Shown here piece after piece: positions 1 through 7,691 of a stretch of 12,415 nucleotides of DNA. The DNA is from Acidobacteriota bacterium (lineage in GTDB: Bacteria; Acidobacteriota; Terriglobia; UBA7540). Position numbers and translations under genes: made by a program. The stretch covers positions 1-12,415 of the forward strand of contig JAJYJL010000095.1 in NCBI GenBank assembly GCA_021789565.1, in the 5' to 3' direction. Numbering within the stretch: the first letter of the stretch is position 1; the number at the start of each line of letters is the position of its first letter. The notes beneath the pieces were generated by a model that did no database searches, was not told where the DNA came from, and saw nothing but the letters and a program-made list of their open reading frames with translations.

Positions 1-1
1 C

Positions 2-1672
2 AGCGTGAAGCACTCCCTCTACAAGGACCATCCCGACTGGGTCCAAAAGAAAATCACGGGTGAGCCGGCGCTGTTTGGAGGGGGGTCGGCGTTTTGGATC
101 CGAAAGGGCGATGAGGACGTGTGGGTCAGTCCCTACGCCCCCGAGTGGCGCCGGATTCACATGGGACACGTGCGCCAGATTGCTGCCACCGGCATCGATG
201 GTATTTATGTGGACATCCCCTACTGGATGACGCATTTTACCGGGTGGGAAAAAACCTGGGCCAGCTTTGATAAGTACACCGTGGCGGAGTTCAAAAAGCG
301 TACTGGCTTGAATGCCATGACGGATTTGAAACTCGGTGATTTCTCCGATCCCAATTTTCGCCGCTGGGTGGATTTTCGCATCGCAACGATCACTGAGTTC
401 ATGAAGGAAATCGATCATAACGTCAAATCTGTCAACCCACAGGCCGTGACCATTGCCGAAATCTACCCCGGCATTGAGTTCGCGGCCGTGCGCGTTGGCT
501 CGGACGTTTATCAACTTTACGATGTCATCGACCTGGTCGCACACGAATACCAATGGGGCAAGGGTGATAACGCTGCGAGGAAAACCCCGCTCGACTGGCT
601 CCATTGGATGATCGGAATGTACAGCTTTCGATCGTTCGCGGGCGAAAAGCCCACCTGGATGCTTAGCTATTCCTGGGACGGCGAAAAAGGGGTCAGCCCT
701 GGCGAGGAGATGCAGAACCTGTTTGCTTCGCAGCTCGCGGCGGGAACCAACTGCTGGGACGTGCATGGACACGTGATGTCCGGCTCAAACGACATTGCCA
801 TGCGGAAAGAGATTTTTGGATGGATCGAACAACACGAGAAGACGTTCTACAATCCCCGAACGCCCATTCACCCGATTGGCGTCTACTTCTCGCCGCGCAC
901 CCGAAACTACTTCTGTGAAGAGTTTCTGGACTCCTATTTAGGGCTCATGGGCCTGTTGATGCATTCTCACCGCGAGTTCCAGATCGTGACGCCGCGGACG
1001 ATAGAAGATTTTCACGGAACGGTACTGGCTCTGCCGGATGCACGCTGTTTGAGCAGCCGGGAACTCGCCGCGATCGAGTCGTATGTAAAATCGGGAGGCA
1101 AGCTGATTGTCACGGGCCAAACGGCGCATTGCGACGATACTGGCAAAACCCGGGAGACAAACGCCTTGCAGCGGTTCCTGGGCATCCGCAACTCGGCGGA
1201 GAAGTCGATGCGTGCTTCAGGCTTGACGTATGCCTACCTTCCGGAGTGCCCGGGCAAAGCCTACTGGAAGGCCCTGAACGCGGAATTTAACAAGGCGTCC
1301 ACGCGGGGCGATGCCAGCGGGCAGAGCTTCCAGTCGCTCCGGCAGGAATTCAACAAGAGCGTCATCCAGGCGCTCGGCTACGCTGCTCCGGTTCAGGTGA
1401 AGGCTTCGCCCTTTGTGACCAGCCAGACTGCAAGGGTCGGAGGCAAAATGCACGTCTTCATTGCCAACTTTAAAGGCCTCCAGCCGCGAAAGAAGGCAAC
1501 CCAGATTCCAGAAGAAAACGTTGAGATATTCTTCCCACGGAACGCGGGAAGCAATGCCTTTGTATTGCCATTCCTCGGGAAGGTCCGCAAACTTCCGGTT
1601 GAATCGATTGGTGGGCGGCTCCGTGTTGTTGTTCCCAGAATAGACAAGGGTGCTGTGGTTTGGCTCGAGTAA
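2..1672 (+). CDS. Glycoside-hydrolase-like protein (TIM barrel + beta-galactosidase-trimerisation-like domain), 5' partial
   Basis: The frame is open to the left edge. The GTG at 5 has no ribosome site or signal peptide and lies mid-domain, so the true start is outside the window. Counting from that GTG, residues 1-285 look like the second half of a TIM barrel: strand motif DGIYVDIPYW (66-74) with Asp70, and TIAEIYPG (149-156) with Glu153; either acidic residue could be catalytic, but this is not proven. Residues 290-400 resemble the class-I-amidotransferase-like fold used as the trimerisation domain in GH42 beta-galactosidases (IGVYFSPRTRNYF, then ESYVKSGGKLIVTG at 358-371). A beta-rich tail follows and ends in VVWLE. 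This domain order is typical of GH42-like proteins, but the catalytic half is not a clear GH42 match, so the substrate is unknown. The locus points to extracytoplasmic carbohydrate breakdown. The 368-base gap before the receptor and the promoter there argue that this gene ends its own transcript. Confidence 0.75.
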   Translation, partial: SVKHSLYKDHPDWVQKKITGEPALFGGGSAFWIRKGDEDVWVSPYAPEWRRIHMGHVRQIAATGIDGIYVDIPYWMTHFTGWEKTWASFDKYTVAEFKKRTGLNAMTDLKLGDFSDPNFRRWVDFRIATITEFMKEIDHNVKSVNPQAVTIAEIYPGIEFAAVRVGSDVYQLYDVIDLVAHEYQWGKGDNAARKTPLDWLHWMIGMYSFRSFAGEKPTWMLSYSWDGEKGVSPGEEMQNLFASQLAAGTNCWDVHGHVMSGSNDIAMRKEIFGWIEQHEKTFYNPRTPIHPIGVYFSPRTRNYFCEEFLDSYLGLMGLLMHSHREFQIVTPRTIEDFHGTVLALPDARCLSSRELAAIESYVKSGGKLIVTGQTAHCDDTGKTRETNALQRFLGIRNSAEKSMRASGLTYAYLPECPGKAYWKALNAEFNKASTRGDASGQSFQSLRQEFNKSVIQALGYAAPVQVKASPFVTSQTARVGGKMHVFIANFKGLQPRKKATQIPEENVEIFFPRNAGSNAFVLPFLGKVRKLPVESIGGRLRVVVPRIDKGAVVWLE

Positions 1673-1885
1673 CATTCAATGGAGTGAAGAAGGCGCGCGG
1701 AGATTGACCAACCCTTTCCTGACAGGGACTTATCCAGATAGGCCAAGGCTGTCTGGCTTACGGTTGCTTTCCTTTTTTCTGCAGACGCAAAGAGACTGTC
1801 GGTAAATCAACCCCATCACACCGAAAAACGAAAGGCCGTCTGACCTTGCGTTTGATTTCATATGCGAAAACATTTGAGAAAAGGC

Positions 1886-1914
1886 TTGACAATCTAATCT
1901 ATTCGCGTTACAAG
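1886..1914 (+). promoter_or_regulatory. Sigma70-type promoter for the TonB-dependent receptor
   Basis: A perfect -35 hexamer TTGACA (1886-1891) is followed after 17 bases by TACAAG (1909-1914), which matches the TATAAT consensus at four of six positions. Expected transcription start is about 1920-1922, giving a leader of roughly 120 bases before the receptor ATG. Upstream DNA is A/T rich. TTGAGAA (1874-1880) resembles TTGACAA at the -35 site, but I would not call it an operator. The weak -10 box leaves room for an activator. Confidence 0.55.
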
Positions 1915-1942
1915 TGCCTGCAGATAGTAGTTACAGATGGGA

Positions 1943-1995
1943 CTTAAAAGGCATGAACTTTTAGGATGTACAAGAACCGGTCTGGCCGGTTTGTG
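1943..1995 (+). promoter_or_regulatory. Two adjacent hairpins in the receptor mRNA leader
   Basis: Hairpin 1: CTTAAAAG (1943-1950) pairs with CTTTTAGG (1958-1965) over 8 base pairs, one of them a U-G wobble, with a 7-base loop. Hairpin 2: CAAGAACCGG (1971-1980) pairs with CCGGTTTGTG (1986-1995) around the loop TCTGG, with one G-U wobble and one A-G mismatch. A U-rich stretch (about 1997-2012) follows, but not directly enough for a standard terminator. The Shine-Dalgarno sequence at 2029 lies outside both stems. These may be a 5' stabiliser or part of an attenuation or protein-binding leader. The pairing is visible in the sequence; a regulatory role is inference. Confidence 0.35.
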
Positions 1996-2040
1996 GTTCT
2001 GCTTTTGATTTTCGCCGGTGAACTCAAGAAGGAGGGATAA
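1966..2040 (+). CDS. Possible 24-codon leader peptide in frame with the receptor gene
   Basis: ATG at 1966 opens 24 codons ending in TAA (2038-2040), which directly abuts the receptor ATG at 2041 in the same reading frame. The peptide begins MYKNRSGRFVVLLLIFAG: a basic start followed by a hydrophobic run, like the first part of a signal peptide. It has no good ribosome site; TTAGG touches the ATG and AAAAGG is about 15 bases away. The receptor Shine-Dalgarno sequence lies inside it. An open run of this length is common by chance, so it may be only fortuitous. If real it could couple translation to the receptor, or be a relic of an older receptor start. Confidence 0.2.
   Translation: MYKNRSGRFVVLLLIFAGELKKEG
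2029..2036 (+). promoter_or_regulatory. Strong Shine-Dalgarno sequence fixing the receptor start
   Basis: AAGGAGGG lies 4 bases before the ATG at 2041. It is the best ribosome site in the window and supports starting the receptor at 2041, not at the internal Met38 or the in-frame upstream ATG at 1966. Confidence 0.8.
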
Positions 2041-5000
2041 ATGCCAGCAAGCTCGCCTTTAAGGGGTGTTTGTAGCAGCATAGTAAGGTTCTTTTACAAA
2101 GTTCAGAGCCTTCTTTCCCATTCAACTTTGGCCATTTGTATTTTGGCCGTAATGGCCGTGTACGCCGGGCATCCTGTTGCCGTACAGGCCCAAGGCACGG
2201 ATACCGCATTGATGCGTGGAACAGTCAAGGACCCCACGGGAGCGGTTATTCCAGGGGCAACCGTGACCGCCACGGCAATCGCGACGCAGGTGCAAACCAA
2301 GACACAAACCGACAGCTCCGGCCTGTATATCTTTAATTATCTCAAGCCGGGCGATTACACCTTGAAGGTGGAAAAGACAGGATTCAAAATGTGGCTGACT
2401 CCTTCCATAGAGCTTCGCATCGGAACCCAAACGGACCAGGACGTTACATTACAAGTCGGAAGCACACAGCAAACCGTGGAAGTAAAAGGCGCAGCGCCGC
2501 TTCTGAATACAGTGAGTGCGGCATTAGGCACAACCGTCAACAATCAGTACATCCAGAGTTTGCCGTTGCTTGATCGCAATATCGCGAACCTCTCCTACCT
2601 TTCCGGAGGCGTCACGCAGGTTTCAGGCGCCTCAGCGACTATGTTGGGCGGAACCGTCTTTGCGTCGAACGGGCAGCGCTATGGCACGGCGGAATTCCGA
2701 CTGGACGGCGTGCTGGCGACGCGGCCTGAAGGTGGCGAGGGCGGCAACACGGACGTTGGCTACATGCCGGACGTGGACGCACTGCAGGAATTCAGGCTTC
2801 AGAATAACAATATGTCCGCCGAATACGGCAACAACGGCGGCACGGTGGTTAACATCGTCACAAAATCGGGCACCAACAAGTTCCACGGGAGCGGCTACTG
2901 GTTTTTCCGCCGGCCGAGTCTTGACGCAAACGACTTCTTTACCAATCAGGGCGGCGGCACCAAAGGCCCGTACGCTCACGACCAGTACGGAGGGTCTGTC
3001 GGTGGGCCCGTCAAGAAGGATAAGACGTTCTTCTTCTTCGACTATGAGCGGTTTCGCAACAATAGCCCCTTCGTTGTAAATAAGACGGTTCCCACGATGC
3101 TCGAGCGGCAGGGTGACTTCTCACAATCATTCAATGATGACGGGAGCTTGAGGCAGATCTTCAATCCATATCAAGTTGCTCCTGATGGAAGTGGAGATTA
3201 TGTGCGCCAGCCGTTTGCTAACAACATGATCCCTATGGGCGCCACAAACCTTTGCGCTCCCAAGCCCACGTGCGTCGACCCCATCGCCGCCAAACTGATT
3301 AACCTTTACCCAAAGCCGACGGACGCCGGTGTAGGTCCTGCGCATCTGGGCAATTTCTCCGATAAGCTGATTGAAACGAGTCCATCCTGGCAGATGGACC
3401 TCAAGATCGACCAGAACTTCTCGGCAGCCAATCGCCTGACGGGCCGGTACAGCATGAGCCACGGCTCGGATAATGTTCCCGATGACTTCCTGTCTCCGAC
3501 GGTTTCAAAGTCCATTACGCACGACGTGGCTCTGGAGGATACCTGGACCGTAGGCCCCACCCTCCTCTGGGTCAACCGGGTGGGAGTAATCCGTGATAAC
3601 TATCCCGAGCAGGCTCTGGTGACGGTCGATCCCTTGAGCATCGGCTTCCCCGCGAGCATGATCGACAACGTCTGGTACCGTGAAGTGCATTTCCCCACCA
3701 TCTCGCTCGATAACTATGCAACCCTCGCTTCCAACAATGGCTGCTGCACGGACACCGTGGAAGGCGACACTCAATATATGTTTGACTCCGTGGCAACGAA
3801 AATCTATGGCAACCACAGCATCAAGTTCGGCGGCGAGGAACGGATCTTCCTGAACAATTTCTTCCAGCCGGACACGACCTCTGGGTCTTTTTCGTTCGGA
3901 CAGGCAGAGACCATGCAGAACGTTTTCACCCCTGACTTTTCCCAGGGCAGCAGTGCGGCTTCGTTGCTGCTGGGCTGGTATGGCAGCGGTGGCTTCGCGC
4001 TGCGTCCTCACGTGTCCAACAAATCATCCGTTGGCGCCGTGTTTGTGCAGGACGACTGGAGGGCAACTTCCCGCCTGACGATTGGGGCGGGACTGCGATG
4101 GGAATGGACGGTTCCATATAGCGAGCGGCAAAACCGCAACATGTTTACCTGTTTCTCGTGCCCCTCTGGAATCACCGTTCCCGGGGTGGGCCCGCTTATG
4201 GGAACCATGATTCTGGCCGGACCCCACAATCGGCACGCGAACTCTTCTATTTTTGACCTCGGGCCGCGCCTGAGCTTTGCCTACCGGCTTTCGAGCAAGA
4301 CTGTTGTTCACGCAGGCGCGGGAATGTACCATGGGATGAGTTTCGCCACCAACTGGCAATACGGCGGAGGCGCCTGGCAGTCCGATGCAAGCTCTCCCTC
4401 ATCCCTGGATGGCGGAATCACTCAGCTCGCCACCATGGAGAATCCTTTTCCCCTTGGCTTCAACCTTCCCCAGCAGGGGAAGTATGGCCCACTCAGCCTT
4501 TGGGGTTACTATGCCGAGAATCATGGAAGCGACACCTTCCGAGTGGACGATATTTACCAGTGGAACATCGGCATTCAGCACCAGTGGGGGAATACGATGC
4601 TGGAAGTGGACTACGTGGGTAACCGCGGCACGCACTTGCCGTGGAACTACTCCACGGAGAACCGCGACTTTATCAACGCGGTGAATCGAGTGAAGTATGG
4701 ATCAGCAGGGTTGGCGAACCTGGTGCCAAATCCCTTCCTTTACCTCTATCAGGGACCCCAGGCTATCTTCGATGCACCAGGGTCCATCTATAACAATGCG
4801 ACGATTCCCCAAATCAACCTTCTGCGTCCTTACCCGCAATATGACGGAGGTTTCACCGGCTTCCCGCTTTTTGTTGCCAACAGCAGCTACCATTCTCTAC
4901 AGGTGCGTTTTGAAAAACGGGCAACGAAGGGATTGTCATTTGTAGGCAACTACACGTTCTCGAAGTTCCTCGATAACTCCGATGCCGGAGGCAACGCCTG

Positions 5001-5667
5001 GATCGGCGGTGGTGGCGGCGCTGGCATCGGGTTCGTCGGTTCTCCGCAGGACTACACCAATCTTGCGCTGGAGAAGAGCGTCAGCGCTAATGACACGCCG
5101 CAGCGGCTGACCTTTGCGGTGATCTATGACTTGCCCGTCGGGCACGGGCAGCGATTCGGCCCGAATATGAACAGAGTGCTCGATGGAGTGATCGGCGGCT
5201 GGAAACTGACTCCGTTCGTCACCTTCCAAACCGGGCAGCCTATCTCTGTGGATGACGCCAACCTGCTTGTGGCCGACGGCCACCAGCGCCCCAATCTGAT
5301 TGGCAACCCGTGCAGCGGCGCGAGCCTCGACGCGATTGCCAACGGAACGGCAAGTTACTTTAATAACAGCGCTTTCTCGCACCCGGCAGACCAGGTGGAC
5401 GGCACGGCGCCGCGTTACTTGTCGAACTGCCGAGTGCCGGGCATCGCCAACCTTGATCTGTCTATCGCCAAACAGTTTCGGTTCAAGGAAAGCATGTACC
5501 TGGAGGTTCGAGGCGACTTCTTTAATTCCTTGAACAATCCTCGGTTCGGGGCACCTGCGGCGAATACGAACGATGGAACCGGCTATGGTGCCAGTGGATT
5601 CGGTGGTATTTTCTACCAGGAGAACCAGCCTCGGCACGGGCAGATTGGAATCCATTTCGTATTCTGA
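2041..5667 (+). CDS. TonB-dependent outer-membrane receptor, Oar-like, with carboxypeptidase-regulatory-like domain
   Basis: This complete 1208-residue protein is predicted to form an outer-membrane beta-barrel that imports a ligand using TonB energy. Residues 1-50 are a Sec signal peptide with an unusually long n-region (about 24 residues), a hydrophobic core near 28-42 and a cleavage site after AVQA50. Residues 56-140 are a carboxypeptidase-regulatory-like domain (RGTVKDPTGAVIPGATVT, then YTLKVEKTGF). The plug domain spans about 145-285, with LPLLDRNIANL (174-184) and the typical NGGTVVNIVTKSGTNKFHG stretch (265-283). The rest is barrel, ending in GIHFVF with the C-terminal Phe typical of BAM substrates. 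Cysteine pairs (NLCAPKPTC, GCC, CFSC) probably sit in surface loops. Length and architecture fit the receptors expanded in Acidobacteriota. No SusD partner is adjacent. The substrate is unknown; neighbouring hydrolases suggest an oligosaccharide. A promoter precedes it and a strong terminator follows. Confidence 0.95.
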   Translation: MPASSPLRGVCSSIVRFFYKVQSLLSHSTLAICILAVMAVYAGHPVAVQAQGTDTALMRGTVKDPTGAVIPGATVTATAIATQVQTKTQTDSSGLYIFNYLKPGDYTLKVEKTGFKMWLTPSIELRIGTQTDQDVTLQVGSTQQTVEVKGAAPLLNTVSAALGTTVNNQYIQSLPLLDRNIANLSYLSGGVTQVSGASATMLGGTVFASNGQRYGTAEFRLDGVLATRPEGGEGGNTDVGYMPDVDALQEFRLQNNNMSAEYGNNGGTVVNIVTKSGTNKFHGSGYWFFRRPSLDANDFFTNQGGGTKGPYAHDQYGGSVGGPVKKDKTFFFFDYERFRNNSPFVVNKTVPTMLERQGDFSQSFNDDGSLRQIFNPYQVAPDGSGDYVRQPFANNMIPMGATNLCAPKPTCVDPIAAKLINLYPKPTDAGVGPAHLGNFSDKLIETSPSWQMDLKIDQNFSAANRLTGRYSMSHGSDNVPDDFLSPTVSKSITHDVALEDTWTVGPTLLWVNRVGVIRDNYPEQALVTVDPLSIGFPASMIDNVWYREVHFPTISLDNYATLASNNGCCTDTVEGDTQYMFDSVATKIYGNHSIKFGGEERIFLNNFFQPDTTSGSFSFGQAETMQNVFTPDFSQGSSAASLLLGWYGSGGFALRPHVSNKSSVGAVFVQDDWRATSRLTIGAGLRWEWTVPYSERQNRNMFTCFSCPSGITVPGVGPLMGTMILAGPHNRHANSSIFDLGPRLSFAYRLSSKTVVHAGAGMYHGMSFATNWQYGGGAWQSDASSPSSLDGGITQLATMENPFPLGFNLPQQGKYGPLSLWGYYAENHGSDTFRVDDIYQWNIGIQHQWGNTMLEVDYVGNRGTHLPWNYSTENRDFINAVNRVKYGSAGLANLVPNPFLYLYQGPQAIFDAPGSIYNNATIPQINLLRPYPQYDGGFTGFPLFVANSSYHSLQVRFEKRATKGLSFVGNYTFSKFLDNSDAGGNAWIGGGGGAGIGFVGSPQDYTNLALEKSVSANDTPQRLTFAVIYDLPVGHGQRFGPNMNRVLDGVIGGWKLTPFVTFQTGQPISVDDANLLVADGHQRPNLIGNPCSGASLDAIANGTASYFNNSAFSHPADQVDGTAPRYLSNCRVPGIANLDLSIAKQFRFKESMYLEVRGDFFNSLNNPRFGAPAANTNDGTGYGASGFGGIFYQENQPRHGQIGIHFVF

Positions 5668-5672
5668 ATGGT

Positions 5673-5708
5673 GAGGCTTGGCCAGGCAACTGGCCAGGCC
5701 TCTTTTTT
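5673..5708 (+). terminator. Strong intrinsic terminator after the receptor gene
   Basis: A 13-base-pair stem (5673-5685 with 5690-5702) has a single U-G wobble at the sixth pair. It is capped by the GCAA tetraloop (5686-5689) and followed by six T residues (5703-5708). It starts 5 bases after the receptor stop codon, so the receptor is probably transcribed alone or with only limited read-through into the TPR gene. Confidence 0.92.
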
Positions 5709-5775
5709 CCCTGGATCGATGCCGGGTCATTTCATGCATTTCACATCTCTGCTGAACGTTTCCTGAGAAGTGTCT

Positions 5776-5803
5776 TTGACCTGAAGCAAATCCCCGTTAT
5801 CCT
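5776..5803 (+). promoter_or_regulatory. Candidate promoter for the TPR protein gene
   Basis: TTGACC (5776-5781) and TATCCT (5798-5803) are 16 bases apart, with five and four of six consensus matches. Its position between the receptor terminator and the TPR start at 5827 makes functional sense, and the leader would be only about 15 bases. The spacing and -10 box are imperfect. Confidence 0.4.
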
Positions 5804-5826
5804 GAATATCTGGTCAGGGGCCCGGA

Positions 5827-7425
5827 ATGAGAAGACTGCCAAGCACGCGTCTTGCAGGCATATGTCTTGCCATCTGTATATGCCTCTGGGCGCGCCTGGC
5901 CCGGGGCTACTCTGACAACCTCGCTGAAGCACAGCAGCATGCGGCGCGGGCAAGCGCACTGGTTCAACAAGGGGATTTGAAAAATGCAGAGATGGAATTG
6001 CGCCAGGCAGTGAAATTGGCTCCGGATGATGCTGCCTATCTGGGTTTTCTTGGAGCGGTACTGGGCATGGAACAGAAGCTGCCGGAATCAACGTCCTATC
6101 TGGAAAGGGCGTTGCGCCTCAACCCTCTGGATCTGAGAACCCGCCGTAATCTCGCCTCAAACCAATTCCAGACGGGACAATTTCAGGCGGCTAGGAAGAA
6201 CCTTGAGCGGATATTGAAGGTCGAGCCGCACGAGACGACATCGATCTTCCTGCTGGGGATGGTGGACGAAGAACTCAAGGACTATCATCATGCCCTTGCG
6301 CTTCTGGAATCTGTGCCTCAGGAAGTCAAGAAGCGCTCCAAGGCTCAAGTGGCGCTGGCGCGCTGCTACTATCATACTGGACAAGCCGAAAAAGCCAGAG
6401 AGGTCCTGGGGGGGCTTAAAACTCATTCTGCCGGACCTGATGGGATTTTTCTCGGGGGGCAGATTGCAGACCAGGCAGGAGATTATGACCTGGCGGAACG
6501 TTTGTTCAGTTCAATATCGACAACCTATCCAGACAAGGCGAACCTCGGTTATAACATCGCCCTCACTCAATACCATGCCGGGCACATTAAGGAAAGCCAG
6601 GCCACCCTGCAAGGCCTCATCCAAGCCGGACACGAAACCTCAGACCTCGAAGACCTCATGGCCTGGTGCGAATTCAAACAGGGCCACGTCAAGGAAGCGG
6701 TGACGCATATGGACCGCGCTATTGACCTTGATCCTTCGCGCGAGTCGAATTACCTGGACGTGGGCATGATGCTGCTCCACGACAATCGTTACAACGGGGC
6801 GCTGGTTGCGGCCCGAAAAGCTGTTGAAGTGGCGCCGCACTCGTACAAGGCGTACCGGTTTCTCGGTATCGCCCAATATAAACTTGGTGAATTGAAGGCC
6901 GCCGAAAAAACCTACGCACATGCTGTGGCACTGAATCCAAAGGACAAGGAATCGCTTCTCGGACTTGCTTCTGCTCAGGTGGATGACGGAAGAATCGAAG
7001 AGGCGGAAGCCACTTTTGAGAAGATTATAAACTATTTCCCGAATGATCCCAACCTCTACCTTCAGTATGGCCGGATGTTGCTGACGTACCGCGGCGCCAA
7101 TGGAAGCAAGATCGAAGTTCGGGCAGTTGATTTGCTGAACAAGGCGATTGCCCTTGACCCATCGCTGGCGGAGGCGCATTACCTGTTGGGGAATCTGGCC
7201 CTGACCAAAGGGCAGACCGAAAAGGCCCTGCCCGAGCTAGAGCTTGCTGTGAAGCTCGACCCGAAACCGAGCAGCGCCCATTACGCCCTGGCTCGTGCGT
7301 ATCTTCGCCTTGGCCAACGCGCGGAGGGGATGGAGCAGATGCGACTGTTTCAGCAACTGAAGGCAAAGGAAAAGAAAGGCACTGCAACTCTTGCTGGATC
7401 ACCCCATCCGAGCCGGAAGGAATAA
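5827..7425 (+). CDS. Exported tetratricopeptide-repeat (TPR) protein
   Basis: This 532-residue protein consists almost wholly of TPR repeats. Residues 1-27 look like a Sec signal peptide (basic MRRLPSTR, hydrophobic core 9-21, likely cleavage near ARG27). There is no lipobox: LAGIC has one residue too many before the Cys. About 13 TPR units run from residue 33 to 514, with good examples at 33-66, 68-101, 272-304, 340-372, 374-406 and 447-480 (repeated A-x-x-LxP and DP/NP ends). An irregular insert lies at 420-436. A charged, Lys-rich tail (511-532) follows. There is no catalytic domain. TPR arrays act as protein-binding scaffolds, so this one probably works in the periplasm; its partner is unknown. 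The start has AGGGG 6 bases upstream and its own candidate promoter. The 266-base gap to the next gene contains no clear terminator. Confidence 0.85.
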   Translation: MRRLPSTRLAGICLAICICLWARLARGYSDNLAEAQQHAARASALVQQGDLKNAEMELRQAVKLAPDDAAYLGFLGAVLGMEQKLPESTSYLERALRLNPLDLRTRRNLASNQFQTGQFQAARKNLERILKVEPHETTSIFLLGMVDEELKDYHHALALLESVPQEVKKRSKAQVALARCYYHTGQAEKAREVLGGLKTHSAGPDGIFLGGQIADQAGDYDLAERLFSSISTTYPDKANLGYNIALTQYHAGHIKESQATLQGLIQAGHETSDLEDLMAWCEFKQGHVKEAVTHMDRAIDLDPSRESNYLDVGMMLLHDNRYNGALVAARKAVEVAPHSYKAYRFLGIAQYKLGELKAAEKTYAHAVALNPKDKESLLGLASAQVDDGRIEEAEATFEKIINYFPNDPNLYLQYGRMLLTYRGANGSKIEVRAVDLLNKAIALDPSLAEAHYLLGNLALTKGQTEKALPELELAVKLDPKPSSAHYALARAYLRLGQRAEGMEQMRLFQQLKAKEKKGTATLAGSPHPSRKE

Positions 7426-7691
7426 TGCCAACGGCTCAAGAGTTTCGGGCCTGGACGCGTCGACCAACATCTGAGGCTTGGGCAGGCTGATAAGGCGTTT
7501 GTTGCGAGTGGTAAGAACCCTCGCGAGGCAGAAACAAACGTGCTGTAGTTTAAGGCCGGCCCTTGGTCTACATTCCCAGCTTGCGGTTGAAGTTGCCGGA
7601 ATTTCAATATCCACAAGAAAGTGCATCAACTTCTAAACAAAGGTTCGTATCAAACGTTTTCATTCCACACGGCAGAAGGAGGCCATAGTAC
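7426..7691 (+). other. Intergenic region between the TPR gene and the first Tat-exported enzyme
   Basis: I see no supported gene, promoter or terminator in these 266 bases. It contains a perfect 10-base palindrome CCTCGCGAGG (7519-7528) and the 8-base palindrome GGCCGGCC (7554-7561), both of which could be chance. AAGGAGG at 7676-7682 is the ribosome site of the next gene. Confidence 0.5.

Larger units (their letters stand above)
1673..2040 (+). other. Intergenic region upstream of the TonB-dependent receptor
   Basis: This 368-base gap contains no convincing conventional gene. Its first half (about 1673-1860) shows nothing I can name; GTCTG at 1750 and CAGAC at 1783 could pair around a pyrimidine-rich loop but do not make a convincing terminator. 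Its second half holds the receptor promoter (1886-1914), a hairpin-bearing leader, a short signal-peptide-like ORF (1966-2040) and a strong Shine-Dalgarno sequence (2029-2036). The stretch just before the -35 box (about 1856-1882) is A/T rich and could act as an UP element; that is inference. Confidence 0.6.

Noticed and set aside
2570..3079. 169-codon open frame on the + strand overlapping the receptor plug region
   Set aside because: It is out of frame with the receptor, has Arg/Ser/Thr-rich low-information composition, and no ribosome site; a shadow.
3505..4011. 168-codon open frame on the - strand inside the receptor gene
   Set aside because: Antisense shadow of barrel coding sequence without any family resemblance.
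4936..5739. 267-codon open frame on the - strand inside the receptor gene and its terminator
   Set aside because: It lies antisense to a well-supported receptor barrel and runs through its terminator. The protein is Arg- and Val-rich with no recognisable domain or export signal, as expected for a shadow frame in GC-rich coding DNA.
7424..7489. 21-codon ORF overlapping the TPR stop (TAATG)
   Set aside because: The stop-start overlap suggests coupling, but the peptide is short, without recognisable features, and there is no reason beyond chance to call it.
7519..7561. Palindromes CCTCGCGAGG and GGCCGGCC in the gap after the TPR gene
   Set aside because: Short GC-rich palindromes are expected by chance in such DNA; there is no repeated copy and no link to a promoter.
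7399..7629. 76- and 88-codon open frames on the - strand across the gap after the TPR gene
   Set aside because: They overlap the TPR 3' end, have no ribosome site and no family resemblance; the 266-base gap remains without a supported gene.
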